A stretch of DNA of 64,000 nucleotides from Paratinospora sagittata (taxonomy: Eukaryota; Streptophyta; Magnoliopsida; Ranunculales; Menispermaceae), in contig CM069590.1 of NCBI GenBank assembly GCA_035771175.1, positions 30,456,821-30,520,820 of the forward strand, read 5' to 3'. Numbering within the stretch: position 1 is the first letter of the stretch; each line of letters opens with the position of its first letter. Made by a program: the position numbers and the translations under genes. Below, piece after piece: positions 62,285 to 64,000 of the stretch. The notes beneath the pieces were generated by a model, which had not been told where the DNA came from, searched no databases, and saw only the letters and a program-made list of their open reading frames with translations.

Positions 62285-64000
62285 TGTTTTGCATCAAGAA
62301 CACATCAAACAATAGCTTTCGAATTCTACAAAGATCAAGCTCGAAGAACGAAGACATATCTCATGTCTAATGCATTAGTTTGATCTCTGGTGTGTAAGGT
62401 AACCCCTCGATCAATCTGAGCACTAAAACTCTGAAAATTGCAAAGTCTTCAAAATCACTTTCGATATAGTATTCCATTTTGAAAAAAATGTTTTCTGAAA
62501 GGTTTTAATCATAATTTTAATGAGTTTTGAAATATTTAAAAGTGTTTAATCTTATATCAAAGTGTTTTGAGTCAATGAAATGGTTCTTTAGTGTCAAAAT
62601 ATTAATTTTTCAAAAATAACGCTATCCAGCAATTTGCACGTCTTAGACTAAAATCTTATATTTCTAACGAGAAAAATGTGGGCACTTCTGCTTGCTCGAT
62701 TTTTCTATTCCTTCACAGTTTTGCCAGGTTATCTTAATTGAAATATTCTCTAGTAACACCTAGATGATTCCCATTGTCTCACACGCCCAAAAAACTTTAG
62801 ATTGAACAATGTTTTGAATTCAAATCATTTTTTAGTACTCTTGCTCTTTAACCTTCAACTTCAAATTTTATAAAACACTCATTCTCTGATTTTCAAAAAT
62901 TCAACACGCACGATATTTGCAAGTTAGATTGAGCTTTACGAAGAGTTTTTCAAGAGAAGAAAGTAATGATTCTTGCCTTTGCAAAAAAAGGCTTCGAATT
63001 GAATCAAAATTGCAATCTGTCTTGATGTTCAGCTAGTTCTTCATTTTATCCCTTGTGTGCGAAGATTTGCAGAGGCTATCCATTGTTTAAAACTCTACGT
63101 ATATGAAGTGGTCTCGATAAGATAACACATCAAAAAGGAACACATCACCTGTTTTGCATCAAGAACACATCAAACAATAGCTTTCGAATTCTACAAAGAT
63201 CAAGCTCGAAGAACGAAGACATATCTCATGTCTAATGCATTAGTTTGATCTCTGGTGTGTAAGGTAACCCCTCGATCAATCTGAGCACTAAAACTCTGAA
63301 AATTGCAAAGTCTTCAAAATCACTTTCGATATAGTATTTAATTTTTACAAAAATGTTTTCCGAAAGATTTTAATTATAATTTTAATGAGTTTTGAATTAT
63401 TTAAAAGCGTTTATTCTTATATCAAAGTGTTTTGAGTCAATGAAATGGTTCTTTAGTGTCAAAATATTAATTTTTCAAAAATAAGGCTATCCAGCAATTT
63501 GCACGTCTTAGACTAAAATCTTATATTTCTAACGAGAAAAATGTGGGCACTTCTGCTTGCTCGATTTTTCTATTCCTTCACAGTTTTGCCAGGTTATCTT
63601 AATTGAAATATTCTCTAGTAACACCTAGATGATTCCCATTGTCTCGCACGCCCAAAAAACTTTAGATTGAACAATGTTTTGAATTCAAATCATTTTGTAG
63701 TACTCTTGCTCTTTAACCTTCAACTTCAAATTTTATAAAACACTCATTCTCTGATTTTCAAAAATTCAACAAGCACGATATTTGCAAGTTAGATTGAGCT
63801 TTTCGAAGAGTTTTTCAAGAGAAGAAAGTAATGATTCTTGCCTTTGCAAAAAAAGGCTTCGAATTGAATCAAAATTGCAATCTGTCTTGATGTTCAGCTA
63901 GTTCTTCATTTTATCCCTTGTGTGCGAAGATTTGCAGAGGCTATCCATTGTTTAAAACTCTAAGTATATGAAGTGGTCTCGATAAGATAACACATCAAAA

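Larger units (their letters stand above)
28737..64000 (+). repeat. Satellite array, right block (~865-bp monomer)
   Basis: The same satellite resumes in the same orientation. The split monomer finishes at 29484, then about 39 full monomers follow and a last one begins at 63150 and runs off the window. Unlike much of the left block, monomers here fall into a few sharply defined types. One has GTGTAGGG, CTCAGC and CCAGCAATTTGCACG; another has GTGTAAGG, CTGAGC, TTTACAAAAATG, AATATGCTC and CAACAAGCACG. From about 38 kb on they are arranged in higher-order units. No gene is visible; open frames are short and accidental. Confidence 0.97.

Noticed and set aside
1..64000. CENP-B-box-like motif in the satellite monomer
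   Set aside because: TTCG words occur, but none is followed by the ANNCGGGN part of the box at the right spacing.

Overview
This window is plant nuclear heterochromatin. Almost all of it is one long head-to-tail satellite array with a monomer of about 865 bp, AT-rich and non-coding. A single Ty3/gypsy LTR retrotransposon of about 10.5 kb interrupts it. A plant host is indicated by the element (chromovirus-type gag-pol, primer site matching initiator-Met tRNA, a transposon-associated accessory ORF known from plants) and by plant-like TATA and splice signals. I cannot name the species. A centromeric or pericentromeric location is plausible but unproven. No cellular gene, tRNA, rRNA or CRISPR array was found.

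Layout. Bases 1-18224 hold 21 complete satellite monomers of 862-867 bp and the start of a 22nd. Bases 18225-28736 are the retrotransposon on the minus strand. Its 3' LTR is on the left (18225 to about 19375). The gag-pol frame (24316 down to 19598) is cut by two TAG codons. An inter-ORF spacer (24317-25103) separates it from an accessory ORF (26696 down to 25104). An AT-extreme leader (26697-27598) follows, with the primer-binding site at 27582-27593, and the 5' LTR lies on the right (27599-28736). Bases 28737-64000 resume the same interrupted monomer and continue with about 40 more. These show nested higher-order duplications: a 6-monomer unit of about 5.19 kb, a 3-monomer unit of about 2.6 kb, a 2-monomer unit of about 1.73 kb and a single-monomer tandem copy.

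The element combines a young LTR age (4 substitutions in about 795 aligned bases) with heavy structural damage. The 5' LTR has lost 288 bp and, separately, exactly the 8 bp holding its TATA box. The 3' LTR has lost its U3 start together with the expected polypurine tract, and its outer tip. Gag-pol carries two stops, both explicable as C-to-T changes in CHG context.

The most interesting parts are the accessory ORF between leader and gag, the strong 3' splice sites just before both the accessory ATG and the gag ATG with a good donor in the leader (suggesting alternative splicing delivers either protein), and 13 copies of the palindrome GAACGTTC at 20-21 bp spacing in the 5' LTR U3. That palindrome is at once a GAAnnTTC heat-shock-type unit and an ACGT-core bZIP-type site.
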